Shown one piece after another: positions 15,126-22,853 of a stretch of 34,948 nt of DNA. Each line of letters starts with the position of its first letter. Within the stretch, counting starts at the first letter, position 1. The DNA lies in assembly GCA_031292525.1 (NCBI GenBank), contig JARLGY010000069.1, forward strand, positions 1 to 34,948, read 5' to 3'. The notes beneath the pieces were generated by a model, which saw only the letters and a list, made by a program, of their open reading frames with translations, did no database searches and was not told the DNA's origin. The stretch comes from Flavipsychrobacter sp. Its GTDB lineage: Bacteria > Bacteroidota > Bacteroidia > Chitinophagales > Chitinophagaceae. The position numbers were made by a program, and so were the translations under genes.

Positions 15126-15989
15126 ATGATGAATATAAAAACTACTCTATTATCCGTATTGCTTTTGATGATTTCTTTTTCTGCCCTTTGCCAGGATAAA
15201 ATTTATAAGCGCGATGGAACTGTGCTAAATGTAGTAGTAAAAGAGGTCAGTGAAAAAAATATCAAGTATAAAAAATTTGATAACCAAACCGGCCCTGATT
15301 ATGCCATTGCCAAGGACGACATAGAAAGAATAACGTACCAGAACGGAAGCGAAGATACTTTTGATGGAGGCGATATGCCTAGGAGGCCATCATTACGGGA
15401 CGTACGAGAGGAAATGCTGCGAAAAAGACAAGAAAGAAAAGTAGCCCGTCCTAAAACTTATATGGAACCTAATATTCTGGCAATAGCTCCTTTACAACTA
15501 TCAGACAATGGCATCGGCTTTGGCATTAGTTACGAGCGTTCATTGGATAAAGGTGGTATTATTAGTTTTTATGTTCCTGCTTACCTGACATGGAGTGTAA
15601 ATTCAAATGGAAATTATTATAATGGAAACGGCACTCAAACCGGCAATGGGGTGGTTTACGATCCTATGTTTTATATAGCACCTGGAATAAAGATATATCC
15701 TACAGGCAGTCAGGGGAAAGTAAAATATTCTGTAGGTCCCAATTTAGTATTTGCCAATGGTAGCCAAACCAATTTTGATAATTACTACTATCCTACACAA
15801 ACACGTGAAAACAGGTTTATGATGGGAGTAATGGTTGTAAATGCACTCAACATTAATCCTACTCCAAAAGTATATTTAGGGCTTGAATTAGGTCTTGGAG
15901 GCACTTACATAAACAAAACCGGTGGTGTGCTGGATGGGGCAAACACTTTGGTTGAATTCTCTTTCCGTATTGGTTATCGTTTTAAATAA
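15126..15989 (+). CDS. Predicted outer-membrane beta-barrel protein, paralogue 3 of 3
   Basis: A 287-residue protein, the longest and probably most complete of the three. It has a signal peptide (LLSVLLLMISFSALC), then the module QDKIYKRDGTVLNVVVKEV ... IKYKKFDNQTGPDYAI ... IERITYQNG (about 23-77). A very basic linker follows (PSLRDVREEMLRKRQERKVA, about 88-107). The barrel part contains NILAIAPLQLSDNGIGFGISYER, MFYIAPGIKIYPTGSQG and a terminal FSFRIGYRF. The terminal aromatic residue is followed by one Lys. The start could be 15126 or 15129 (two ATGs in a row). A strong terminator follows 21 bp after the stop. Function unknown; probably an envelope structural or sensing component. Confidence 0.74.
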   Translation: MMNIKTTLLSVLLLMISFSALCQDKIYKRDGTVLNVVVKEVSEKNIKYKKFDNQTGPDYAIAKDDIERITYQNGSEDTFDGGDMPRRPSLRDVREEMLRKRQERKVARPKTYMEPNILAIAPLQLSDNGIGFGISYERSLDKGGIISFYVPAYLTWSVNSNGNYYNGNGTQTGNGVVYDPMFYIAPGIKIYPTGSQGKVKYSVGPNLVFANGSQTNFDNYYYPTQTRENRFMMGVMVVNALNINPTPKVYLGLELGLGGTYINKTGGVLDGANTLVEFSFRIGYRFK

Positions 15990-16010
15990 TTTATTGGTAT
16001 TTGCTTAAAG

Positions 16011-16046
16011 GAAAACGTCCGGCAATTATTTTTGCCGGACGTTTTC
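16011..16046. terminator. Bidirectional terminator
   Basis: GAAAACGTCCGGCAA pairs perfectly with TTGCCGGACGTTTTC across a 6-base loop, with A- and T-rich flanks. It sits between the end of the barrel-gene array and the convergent lipoprotein gene, and serves both. Confidence 0.92.
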
Positions 16047-16068
16047 TATTGAAATAACCTAGGTTAAT

Positions 16069-16635
16069 TTAATTCAAAGGATTTGCCACCATGTGGAATG
16101 TGATCTTTGACTCTACAACCGAGCTGGCCGGTGGCACATTGTTAAAATGGGCGTTGGTTTGCAGGTATATAGTGTCTTTCAAAAAGTAACTTTTTAAGGC
16201 TGTGTCAGCCGCAACATCAAGGTTTAATATGTTTTGCCCCTTGGGTATATTCATTTTGCTGGCAAACAGTACTGTGGGCAGGTTAGTTGCAGACATATAG
16301 ATGCTTATAGAATCTAGGTAATCAAAATAAGCTCCAGATGGGCTTACCATTTGCAGGGTCGCCTGCTTTACAGAAATAGAAGTTATATCTTTTACAGTTG
16401 TATTGTAAGTAGATATATATTGTTGTGCATTAGTAACAACTGGCAAAGCGGGTAACGATAACTGAACGCCTCCTGCCGGGAAATGGCTGGTTACAGTATC
16501 ATATACTCCTGGCAAATAAATTTGATTGGTATAGGTAGGTAGGTCAATATTTATGGTGGTAAGGCTTTTTAACTTCGCGCATCCAACAGCAAATATTAAA
16601 CCGGCACAAGCCATTATACTTAGCGTTTTTTTCAT
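16069..16635 (-). CDS. Lipoprotein of unknown function
   Basis: A 188-residue lipoprotein: signal peptide with lipobox AVGC (Cys19), then a domain of alternating short strands. Repeated Val/Thr/Ser-rich segments (TVKDITSISVKQATLQMV, SISIYMSATNLPTVLFA, ILNLDVAADTALKSYFLKD, SKITFHMVANPL) suggest a beta-sandwich. This is a style common among small Bacteroidota lipoproteins, but I cannot name a family. No acidic export tag follows the Cys (AKLKSLTT), so it may face the periplasm. It diverges from mtaB, and a TATTTTTG box lies 16 bp before its ATG. Confidence 0.7.
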   Translation of the reverse strand: MKKTLSIMACAGLIFAVGCAKLKSLTTINIDLPTYTNQIYLPGVYDTVTSHFPAGGVQLSLPALPVVTNAQQYISTYNTTVKDITSISVKQATLQMVSPSGAYFDYLDSISIYMSATNLPTVLFASKMNIPKGQNILNLDVAADTALKSYFLKDTIYLQTNAHFNNVPPASSVVESKITFHMVANPLN

Positions 16636-16651
16636 TTTTAAAGATTTGTAT

Positions 16652-16659
16652 CAAAAATA
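16652..16659 (-). promoter_or_regulatory. -7 box of the lipoprotein gene
   Basis: TATTTTTG on the minus strand, an exact TAnnTTTG match, 16 bp before the lipoprotein ATG. No good -33 element is seen. Confidence 0.45.
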
Positions 16660-16672
16660 CGTTTTTAATATG

Positions 16673-16702
16673 TTGATGTGTATGCGGATATAACTATTTT
16701 TG
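16673..16702 (+). promoter_or_regulatory. Promoter of mtaB (TTG-N19-TATTTTTG)
   Basis: TTG at 16673-16675 and TATTTTTG at 16695-16702, 19 bp apart, match the Bacteroidota -33/-7 promoter. The box ends only 8 bp before the preferred ATG 16711, so the transcript should start at or very near the start codon. Confidence 0.65.
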
Positions 16703-16710
16703 CCATTATT

Positions 16711-17988
16711 ATGTCTTTTTCTAAAACAGTAGCTTTTCATACATTGGGCTGTAAGCTCAACTTTTCAGAAACCTCTGCGCTTAGCCGTTCACTTGAAGCC
16801 GATGGGTTCACCAAGAAAGAATTTGAAGAGGATGCTGATGTATATGTAATAAATACCTGTTCAGTTACAGACAATGCTGATAAAGAATGCCGCATGCTGG
16901 TGCGCCGCATACAGCGTCGTTCGCCGGAAGCTATGGTGGTAATAACCGGATGCTATGCACAATTAAAACCCAAAGAAATAGCCGAAATAGAAGGTGTGGA
17001 TTTAGTGCTGGGTGCCGCTGAGAAATTTAACCTATCTACACACCTTAAAGATCTGGTGAAGAGCGACACTGCCAAAATATATTCGTGCGAGATAGGCGAA
17101 GTGGAGGGTTTTCATAGTTCATATTCACTTACAGATCGTACCCGTACCTTCCTGAAGGTGCAGGATGGGTGCGATTATAACTGCGCATTCTGTACCATCC
17201 CCCTGGCACGTGGCCACAGCCGTAGCGATAGTATCGAAGGTGTATTAAATAATGTAAAAGAATTAGCAGCGTCTGGTGTTAAAGAAATAGTACTTACCGG
17301 CATCAATCTGGGCGACTTTGGTAAGGGCAATAATGGCGGTAAAACAAAACCTGTTACTTTTTACGATTTAGTACAGGCATTGGATGAGGTCGAGGGAATA
17401 GAACGGTTCCGCATATCCTCTATTGAGCCTAATTTGCTCACAAATGAGATCATTGAATTTGTTGCAAGATCAAAGAAGTTTATGCCCCATTTCCACATAC
17501 CTCTGCAAAGCGGAAGTAATCATATACTTGGTCTTATGCGCCGCAGGTACCGTGCCGAGTTATATGCAGAGCGTATTGCTTATATAAAAGAATTGATGCC
17601 GCATTGCTGCATAGGTGTAGATGTTATAGTAGGCTTCCCTACAGAGAGTGATGAACATTTTAAAGAAACGTTTAATTTTCTGCATAGCCTGGATGTGTCT
17701 TACTTTCACGTGTTTACATACTCTGAGCGGGCCGATACGTTGGCCATAGACCTAAAACCCATAGTGCCCATGCATATCCGCAACGAGCGGAATAAGGCGT
17801 TGCGTAACCTCTCTTACCAAAAACTGCAATACTTTAAAGAACAGCATGTGGGCACTACGCGGAAAGTTTTGTTCGAAAGGATGAATGAAAATGGTATCTC
17901 TGAGGGATACACAGATAACTACATAAAGGTGCAGGCCATGGGGAAACCAGAGTTGTATAATACTATCATAGATTGGGTAGTCGGGTAG
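16711..17988 (+). CDS. mtaB: tRNA ms2t6A37 methylthiotransferase
   Basis: About 425 residues from ATG 16711. A radical-SAM methylthiotransferase that turns t6A37 into ms2t6A37 in tRNAs reading ANN codons. The N-terminal domain has the three cluster cysteines in HTLGCKLNFSE, INTCSVTDNAD and ITGCYAQLKP. The radical-SAM motif CDYNCAFC (C-x3-C-x2-C) follows DGC near residue 152. The 'HTLGCKLNFSET' start and the overall length point to MtaB rather than MiaB or RimO. The C-terminal part (TRKVLFERMNENGISEGYTDNYIKV) is a TRAM-like domain. An upstream in-frame start at 16678 would lie inside the promoter, so 16711 is preferred. Confidence 0.93.
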   Translation: MSFSKTVAFHTLGCKLNFSETSALSRSLEADGFTKKEFEEDADVYVINTCSVTDNADKECRMLVRRIQRRSPEAMVVITGCYAQLKPKEIAEIEGVDLVLGAAEKFNLSTHLKDLVKSDTAKIYSCEIGEVEGFHSSYSLTDRTRTFLKVQDGCDYNCAFCTIPLARGHSRSDSIEGVLNNVKELAASGVKEIVLTGINLGDFGKGNNGGKTKPVTFYDLVQALDEVEGIERFRISSIEPNLLTNEIIEFVARSKKFMPHFHIPLQSGSNHILGLMRRRYRAELYAERIAYIKELMPHCCIGVDVIVGFPTESDEHFKETFNFLHSLDVSYFHVFTYSERADTLAIDLKPIVPMHIRNERNKALRNLSYQKLQYFKEQHVGTTRKVLFERMNENGISEGYTDNYIKVQAMGKPELYNTIIDWVVG

Positions 17989-18135
17989 GCTAGTTCATCA
18001 CAGTCTCATTTTCTATCATTTTATATTTTGATCCATTCGTATTAATGGTTCTCTAATTCTTCTTCAATTTCAGTTCATAAAGTTCACACGATTCATTATT
18101 AATAAATGATGTGTTATTACTTTATGTCTACGGAC

Positions 18136-18155
18136 GATGATCTTCGTCATCTTTT
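18136..18155 (+). terminator. Weak hairpin downstream of mtaB
   Basis: GATGA-N6-TCATC followed by TTTT, with an alternative GACGA/TCGTC pairing. It could terminate mtaB transcription, but the stem is only 5 bp. The rest of the spacer up to 18196 shows nothing I can name. Confidence 0.3.
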
Positions 18156-18196
18156 ACAATTAACGAGTTGAAACGAACTATTTTTATACGTTAGTT

Positions 18197-19366
18197 ATGA
18201 AGATGGATATAAAAAAGAGTGGCTCTCAATTTGATGCACTATTTGATAATGCTGCCATAGGCATTATTGTTGTGGAAGCCAAAGGATTTATTATCCTGGC
18301 AAATCAATTTTCATTGAAACAATTTGGTTATGATGAAGGTGAATTGTTAGGACAAAAAATTGAAATATTGATACCTCCTCGTTATAAAACCACTCATATT
18401 CAACATCGTGAACATTATCACGGACATTCTGCACACAGCAGGCCTATGGGCCTGGGAATGGATTTGTTTGGTATAAAAAAAGACGGAACAGAGTTTCCGG
18501 TCGAGGTTAGTCTCAGTCCTTATCAAACAGAAAAAGGACAATTTAGCATGGCTTTTATTAGTGATATATCTGTTCGTAAAAAGTCTGAAATAGAGTTGCT
18601 GCAATTAAATGCAGATTTGGAGCAGAAAGTTGAGGAACGTACGCTTTCTCTATCTCTGGCATTAGAAAAAGAAAAAGATCTGAACGAACTAAAATCAAGG
18701 TTTGTTTCAATGGCCTCTCATGAGTTCCGTACGCCATTGAGTACCATTCTTTCTTCCGCTTATTTAATGTCAAAATATACAGTAACTGAAGATCAGCCAA
18801 AGCGGGAAAAGCATATCCAACGCATCATTTCGTCTGTAGATATGCTCAACGAAACCCTCAACGATTTTTTATCTGTTGGTAAAATAGAAGAGGGTAGAAT
18901 ACAAGTTCGTTTTTCAGATGTCAATGTACAGGATCTGGTAAACGACTTGCTTAACGAAATGCATCCGTTATTGAAAAAAGATCAGGAGGTAATATATCAT
19001 CATCAAGGAGATGCGAGTTTTTACCTCGATTTCTCGTTATTCAAACATATTTTGATGAATCTCCTTTCAAATGCTATAAAGTTTTCATCAGAGAACACCA
19101 CAATACAGGTAAGAACCGGTATAGAAGCAAACAACCTGCATGTCTCGGTAAAGGATACTGGTGTCGGTATTTCAAAGATGGATCAGGAACATTTGTTTGA
19201 ACGTTTTTTTAGAGGTGGCAACGTTAGCAACATACAAGGTACAGGGCTTGGTCTCCATATAGTAGCCAAATACGCCGAGCTAATGAATGGGTCGATCGAA
19301 TGCAACAGCGGCCTTGAAAAAGGAACAGAATTTATAGTCAACTTTAAACCTATAAATCAGGAATAG
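18197..19366 (+). CDS. PAS-domain sensor histidine kinase
   Basis: A 389-residue soluble kinase with no membrane segment. A PAS domain (about 12-125) is followed by a short coiled coil (about 130-165), a HisKA domain with the phospho-acceptor in MASHEFRTPLS (His175), and an ATPase domain with LMNLLSNAIKFSSE (N box) and DTGVGIS (G1). The PAS core has IPPRYKTTHIQHREHYHGH, RPMGLGMDLFG and KKDGTEFPVEVSLSP, the form found in FixL/DosP-like PAS domains and in many PAS domains of unknown ligand. His67 aligns with the haem ligand of FixL, while Met88 sits where FixL has its regulatory Arg. Haem binding is a possibility only. The partner regulator starts 1 bp after the stop, so the two form one operon. 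Confidence 0.92.
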   Translation: MKMDIKKSGSQFDALFDNAAIGIIVVEAKGFIILANQFSLKQFGYDEGELLGQKIEILIPPRYKTTHIQHREHYHGHSAHSRPMGLGMDLFGIKKDGTEFPVEVSLSPYQTEKGQFSMAFISDISVRKKSEIELLQLNADLEQKVEERTLSLSLALEKEKDLNELKSRFVSMASHEFRTPLSTILSSAYLMSKYTVTEDQPKREKHIQRIISSVDMLNETLNDFLSVGKIEEGRIQVRFSDVNVQDLVNDLLNEMHPLLKKDQEVIYHHQGDASFYLDFSLFKHILMNLLSNAIKFSSENTTIQVRTGIEANNLHVSVKDTGVGISKMDQEHLFERFFRGGNVSNIQGTGLGLHIVAKYAELMNGSIECNSGLEKGTEFIVNFKPINQE

Positions 19367-19367
19367 T

Positions 19368-20423
19368 ATGAAAACTATTTTACTAATAGAAGACAATCTG
19401 GATATCCGGGAGAATATGGCTGAGATAATGGAGTTGTCTAACTATAAAGTATTGACCGCCCCAGATGGTAAAGAAGGTGTTGAGTTAGCAATACAACACA
19501 AACCAGATCTTATCGTTTGCGATATCATGATGCCTGTATTAGATGGCTATGGTGTAATACATATGTTGCAAAAAAATCCTGACACGCAGAATATCCCATT
19601 TATCTTCCTTACTGCAAAAGCAGAGCGTACAGAAATACGGAAGGGGATGGAATTGGGGGCTGACGATTATATAACCAAGCCCTTTAATGGTACGGAGTTG
19701 CTCGGGGCAGTAGAGAGTCGCCTACGCAAAGCAGATTTTATTAAAAAAGAAATTGCGGCAGGCATAGAAGGTTTAGATAGTTTGGTGGCGACTATAGGCG
19801 GTAAAGATGTGTTGAAAAATTTTACCAATGATAGAAGCACAGGACAATATAGGAAGAAGCAGCTCATCTATTCTGAGGGAAACCATCCGCATCGCATTTA
19901 TTATGTTGAACGGGGAAAGGTAAAAGCATACAAGACCAACGACGATGGTAAAGAATTAGTGATTGGGTTATATAGCCCCGGCGATTTCTTTGGCTATATT
20001 GCCATGTTGGAGAATACTAGCTATAAAGAAAATACAGAAACCCTGGAGGAGACTGAACTGGCTATTATACCACGCGAAGATTTTGAACATCTCATCAATA
20101 ACAACCGCGATGTGATGCAGAAGTTTATAAAATTGCTAGCGAATAATGTTACAGAACGGGAACAGCAATTGCTGAATCTGGCCTACAATTCATTGCGAAA
20201 AAAAGTGGCAGATGCGCTAATGACAATTTATAACAAATACAGCGCCGGCAATCCTGAATTTGAAATAGATATCAGCCGTGAAAACCTTGCGAACATTGCC
20301 GGCACTGCAAAAGAATCTGTTATACGCACCTTAAGCGATTTTAAAGATGAAAAACTTATAGATATTCGTCATGGTGATATTGTAATACTGAATGAAAAAA
20401 AGCTGCAAAATTTAGCAAACTAA
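19368..20423 (+). CDS. Response regulator fused to a Crp/Fnr-type transcription factor
   Basis: A 351-residue protein. A receiver domain (1-125) has acidic residues ED at 8-9, phospho-acceptor Asp52 in VCDIMMP, Thr in FLTAKAE and Lys in DYITKPF. It is joined to a cyclic-nucleotide-binding fold (about 145-265; IYYVERGKVKAYKTND, YSPGDFFGYIAML) and a Crp-type winged helix (ISRENLANIAGTAKESVIRTL, about 303-323). Typical cAMP-contacting residues are not evident, so phosphorylation probably replaces or adds to the ligand. With the kinase just upstream, it forms a compact pathway in which one polypeptide both receives the phosphoryl group and binds DNA. Target genes are unknown; no Crp-like palindrome was recognised nearby. 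Confidence 0.92.
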   Translation: MKTILLIEDNLDIRENMAEIMELSNYKVLTAPDGKEGVELAIQHKPDLIVCDIMMPVLDGYGVIHMLQKNPDTQNIPFIFLTAKAERTEIRKGMELGADDYITKPFNGTELLGAVESRLRKADFIKKEIAAGIEGLDSLVATIGGKDVLKNFTNDRSTGQYRKKQLIYSEGNHPHRIYYVERGKVKAYKTNDDGKELVIGLYSPGDFFGYIAMLENTSYKENTETLEETELAIIPREDFEHLINNNRDVMQKFIKLLANNVTEREQQLLNLAYNSLRKKVADALMTIYNKYSAGNPEFEIDISRENLANIAGTAKESVIRTLSDFKDEKLIDIRHGDIVILNEKKLQNLAN

Positions 20424-20475
20424 AGCCAGGGAGTACCCTGTATCGTGGTGTGAATTGAATCTTTTAAATTTCCCT

Positions 20476-21414
20476 TTATTTCCAAATGCGGCTAGTCTCC
20501 ATTTTTATAGGATTGTAAGTAATATATTGAACCATACGGGGCGATACGCCTTTATTTGCCGTAGCACAATGGGGTAGTGCTTGGTGCCAGATAATTAAAT
20601 CTCCCGCGTGAGCAGGCACAGGTATGGATTTCAATTCCTGGGCTGCAATTTCCCTGGGATTTATGTTTTCAGGTAAACATGAAATCCAGTTATCAATTTC
20701 TTTATGAAAACCTGGTACACAATGAAAAGCGCCATCGTCAGCGGTTACATCATTGAGGTATAATAACCCTTGCAATACGAATGGTATAGGTAGTTGCAAA
20801 CTTACATCCCAATGAAGCGTGCTTCCTTTAAATTTATACGACTGGGTTTCGGGTGGATTAAAACTTACTTTATCTATCAGCAGATAGATGTCTGCGCCGT
20901 TATATAGCTCCTCGAAAACCTTTCTGATTTTTGTTGCGTTTCTATTTTTATTAAGTGCAGTATGTTGGAAAAACCGAAGCATCATGCCGTTTTTACCTTC
21001 ATGGTCTTGGTACCAGCTATCTGGCTGTTCTGCATCAGCCGCCAGGTATTCCCATATAGCTGTTTTGGCGGCAACACATTGTTCCGTGGGTACAGCATTC
21101 TTGATAACAATATAACCATTTTTATCCCAGAATTCCCAATCTTCCGCTGTTAAAACATTCCCTTCATATACATTAATAATGCTGTTGCTTCGCACTGCAT
21201 GGTTTTGCAACCATAATAAGAAAGCGTTGAATCCTGGCCTTTGTTTATATAGGTAAGTCAAAGCCTCTTCTGTTCCTATACCACTTTGAGACAAATGATA
21301 AACTTCCTGGTACCATTGCTCAATAGAAGTAGGTTTTAGTTGTGGCCGAATGGCTGTAGTTCTTTCCCAAAATGCATATAATACAGTTTCTCTCTCTGAC
21401 AGATTAATTTTCAT
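20476..21414 (-). CDS. Phytanoyl-CoA dioxygenase (PhyH) family protein
   Basis: About 312 residues from ATG 21414. A predicted Fe(II)/2-oxoglutarate-dependent oxygenase. GYIVIKNAVPTEQC at about 105-118 opens the double-stranded beta-helix. The iron ligands are expected in LHWDVSL (the H-x-D pair, about residue 224) and in the distal His of WHQALPHCA (about residues 283-291), with the nearby Arg of SPRMVQYITYN binding 2-oxoglutarate. An N-terminal helical extension of about 95 residues precedes the fold. PhyH proteins hydroxylate many substrates, and none is suggested by context. The gene converges with the response regulator and has no operon partner. An upstream TTG at 21420 is less likely. 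Confidence 0.88.
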   Translation of the reverse strand: MKINLSERETVLYAFWERTTAIRPQLKPTSIEQWYQEVYHLSQSGIGTEEALTYLYKQRPGFNAFLLWLQNHAVRSNSIINVYEGNVLTAEDWEFWDKNGYIVIKNAVPTEQCVAAKTAIWEYLAADAEQPDSWYQDHEGKNGMMLRFFQHTALNKNRNATKIRKVFEELYNGADIYLLIDKVSFNPPETQSYKFKGSTLHWDVSLQLPIPFVLQGLLYLNDVTADDGAFHCVPGFHKEIDNWISCLPENINPREIAAQELKSIPVPAHAGDLIIWHQALPHCATANKGVSPRMVQYITYNPIKMETSRIWK

Positions 21415-21814
21415 TATCAAAAATTGATGGATTATCTAAATGGTAAATTAGTTAATATCCACAGTCAATAACGCTAAATTTGTGTATTTTTTAAAATAAT
21501 ATTGATAGTCCTTAAAGGATTTAAAGAATTCTGATACTAGGGTTTATCCAAAAATAAAAAAGCATGAAACTGTTTCCCATCAATCCTTTCTTTTTTTATT
21601 CTGTGAACCTATTGGTACTATTCTCGAACAGTGTATTTTTTGCAGTTTGAAATTTTTGCTCTAACTTTTTAGTTTTGGATTCATGAGCACTGTAGAAAAC
21701 GGAGTTTTATTAGCACTTCCAGATGGCAGGCAGAACATCCGGCGGAATGGAGGGGCAACTCTCCAATTGGACTTTCCAGCGATTTAGCATTACCTTGTCA
21801 TTACAATTTGATAT
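21415..21814. other. 400-bp intergenic region with two very short ORFs
   Basis: Spacer between the divergent PhyH and glycosylasparaginase genes. Two plus-strand ORFs stand out: a hydrophobic 28-codon one at 21564-21650 and a 34-codon one at 21683-21787. Together they could be the decayed ends of a small secreted-protein gene. Runs of T and TTTTTTGC elements at about 21634-21643 resemble -7 boxes but with the wrong spacing. I see no tRNA, repeat or hairpin that explains the region. Confidence 0.3.
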
Positions 21815-22849
21815 ATGATTCAAAGTTCGCGCCGAAAGTTTATTAAAACAGTATCTCTTAGTTCGGCATTTGTTGCATTGCAAGGCAATGTTTGGGCCGA
21901 TACGGAAAAAAAAGTACGAAAACCAATTGTACTAAGCACATGGTACAAACAGGGCGCCCGTGCCAATGCCAAGGCCTGGGAAATATTACTGGCTAATGGC
22001 AGGGCTTTGGATGCCGTAGAGCAGGGTGTGAGGGTGACAGAAAGCGAAGTCAGAAATTGTTGTGTAGGGCTTGCAGCTAACCCCGATAGAGATGGTATAG
22101 TGACGCTGGATGCCAGTATTATGGATGAGTTTTCTAATTGCGGCTGTGTGGCGGCATTAGAGCAAATTGACCATCCTATATCTGTGGCAAGACTGGTAAT
22201 GGAAAAAACACCTCATGTATTGTTAGTAGGGCAAGGCGCGCAAAAGTTTGCAGTACAAAATGGGTTTACATTGCAAGGACTTGAATTGTCGCCACGTGCT
22301 CGGAGGAAGTATAATAAGTGGTTAGAAAAATCCGACTATCACCCCGTTATGAATATAGAAAAGGGTGACGACGAGGGGCCTGCTGCTCCGGCTATTTTAG
22401 GGACCGGCGAATATAATCATGATACTATAGGCATGATAGCATTGGATGCGCATGGCAACCTAAGTGGTGCCTGTACAACAAGCGGTATGGCATATAAAAT
22501 GCGTGGGCGTGTGGGCGATTCGCCTATAATAGGCGCTGGTTTGTTTGTTGATAATGAGGTAGGCGCTGCTACAGCTACCGGAACAGGTGAAGAGGTGATA
22601 CGTATCTGTGGTTCGCATTTGGTTGTCGAGTTTATGAGGCAGGGTGATAGCCCCGAGATCGCCTGCAAAAAAGCTGTGGAACGGATCATGAAAAAAAGCA
22701 GCAAAGACCTGAAGGATCAGCAGGTAGGCTTCCTGGCTATAAATAAATTTGGCGATTTTGGAGGTTATGCCATTCATGACGAATTCGATTATGCAGTGTA
22801 TAGCGATCAGTATCAGAACGAGAAGTTTATGAGTAAACATATCATGTAG
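21815..22849 (+). CDS. N4-(beta-N-acetylglucosaminyl)-L-asparaginase (glycosylasparaginase)
   Basis: A 344-residue Ntn-hydrolase precursor. It begins with a twin-arginine signal (SSRRKFIKTVSLSSAF), so it is exported folded. The self-cleavage site is in NHDTIGM: cleavage between Asp203 and Thr204 frees the catalytic Thr, as in the Flavobacterium (Elizabethkingia) and human enzymes. Other landmarks are LDASIMD (about 98-104), CTTSGMAYKMRGRVGDSPIIGAG and DNEVGAATATGTGE. The enzyme cuts the GlcNAc-Asn bond, the final step in breaking down N-glycosylated asparagine. It is more typical of glycosylasparaginase than of plant-type isoaspartyl peptidase because of the CCVGLAANPDRDG block. The cutC start lies 4 bp after its stop. 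Confidence 0.92.
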   Translation: MIQSSRRKFIKTVSLSSAFVALQGNVWADTEKKVRKPIVLSTWYKQGARANAKAWEILLANGRALDAVEQGVRVTESEVRNCCVGLAANPDRDGIVTLDASIMDEFSNCGCVAALEQIDHPISVARLVMEKTPHVLLVGQGAQKFAVQNGFTLQGLELSPRARRKYNKWLEKSDYHPVMNIEKGDDEGPAAPAILGTGEYNHDTIGMIALDAHGNLSGACTTSGMAYKMRGRVGDSPIIGAGLFVDNEVGAATATGTGEEVIRICGSHLVVEFMRQGDSPEIACKKAVERIMKKSSKDLKDQQVGFLAINKFGDFGGYAIHDEFDYAVYSDQYQNEKFMSKHIM

Positions 22850-22853
22850 CAAC

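Noticed and set aside
14915-15199. A 94-codon plus-strand ORF overlapping the start of barrel paralogue 3.
   Set aside because: It has no family resemblance and overlaps the signal peptide of a clearly real gene in another frame.
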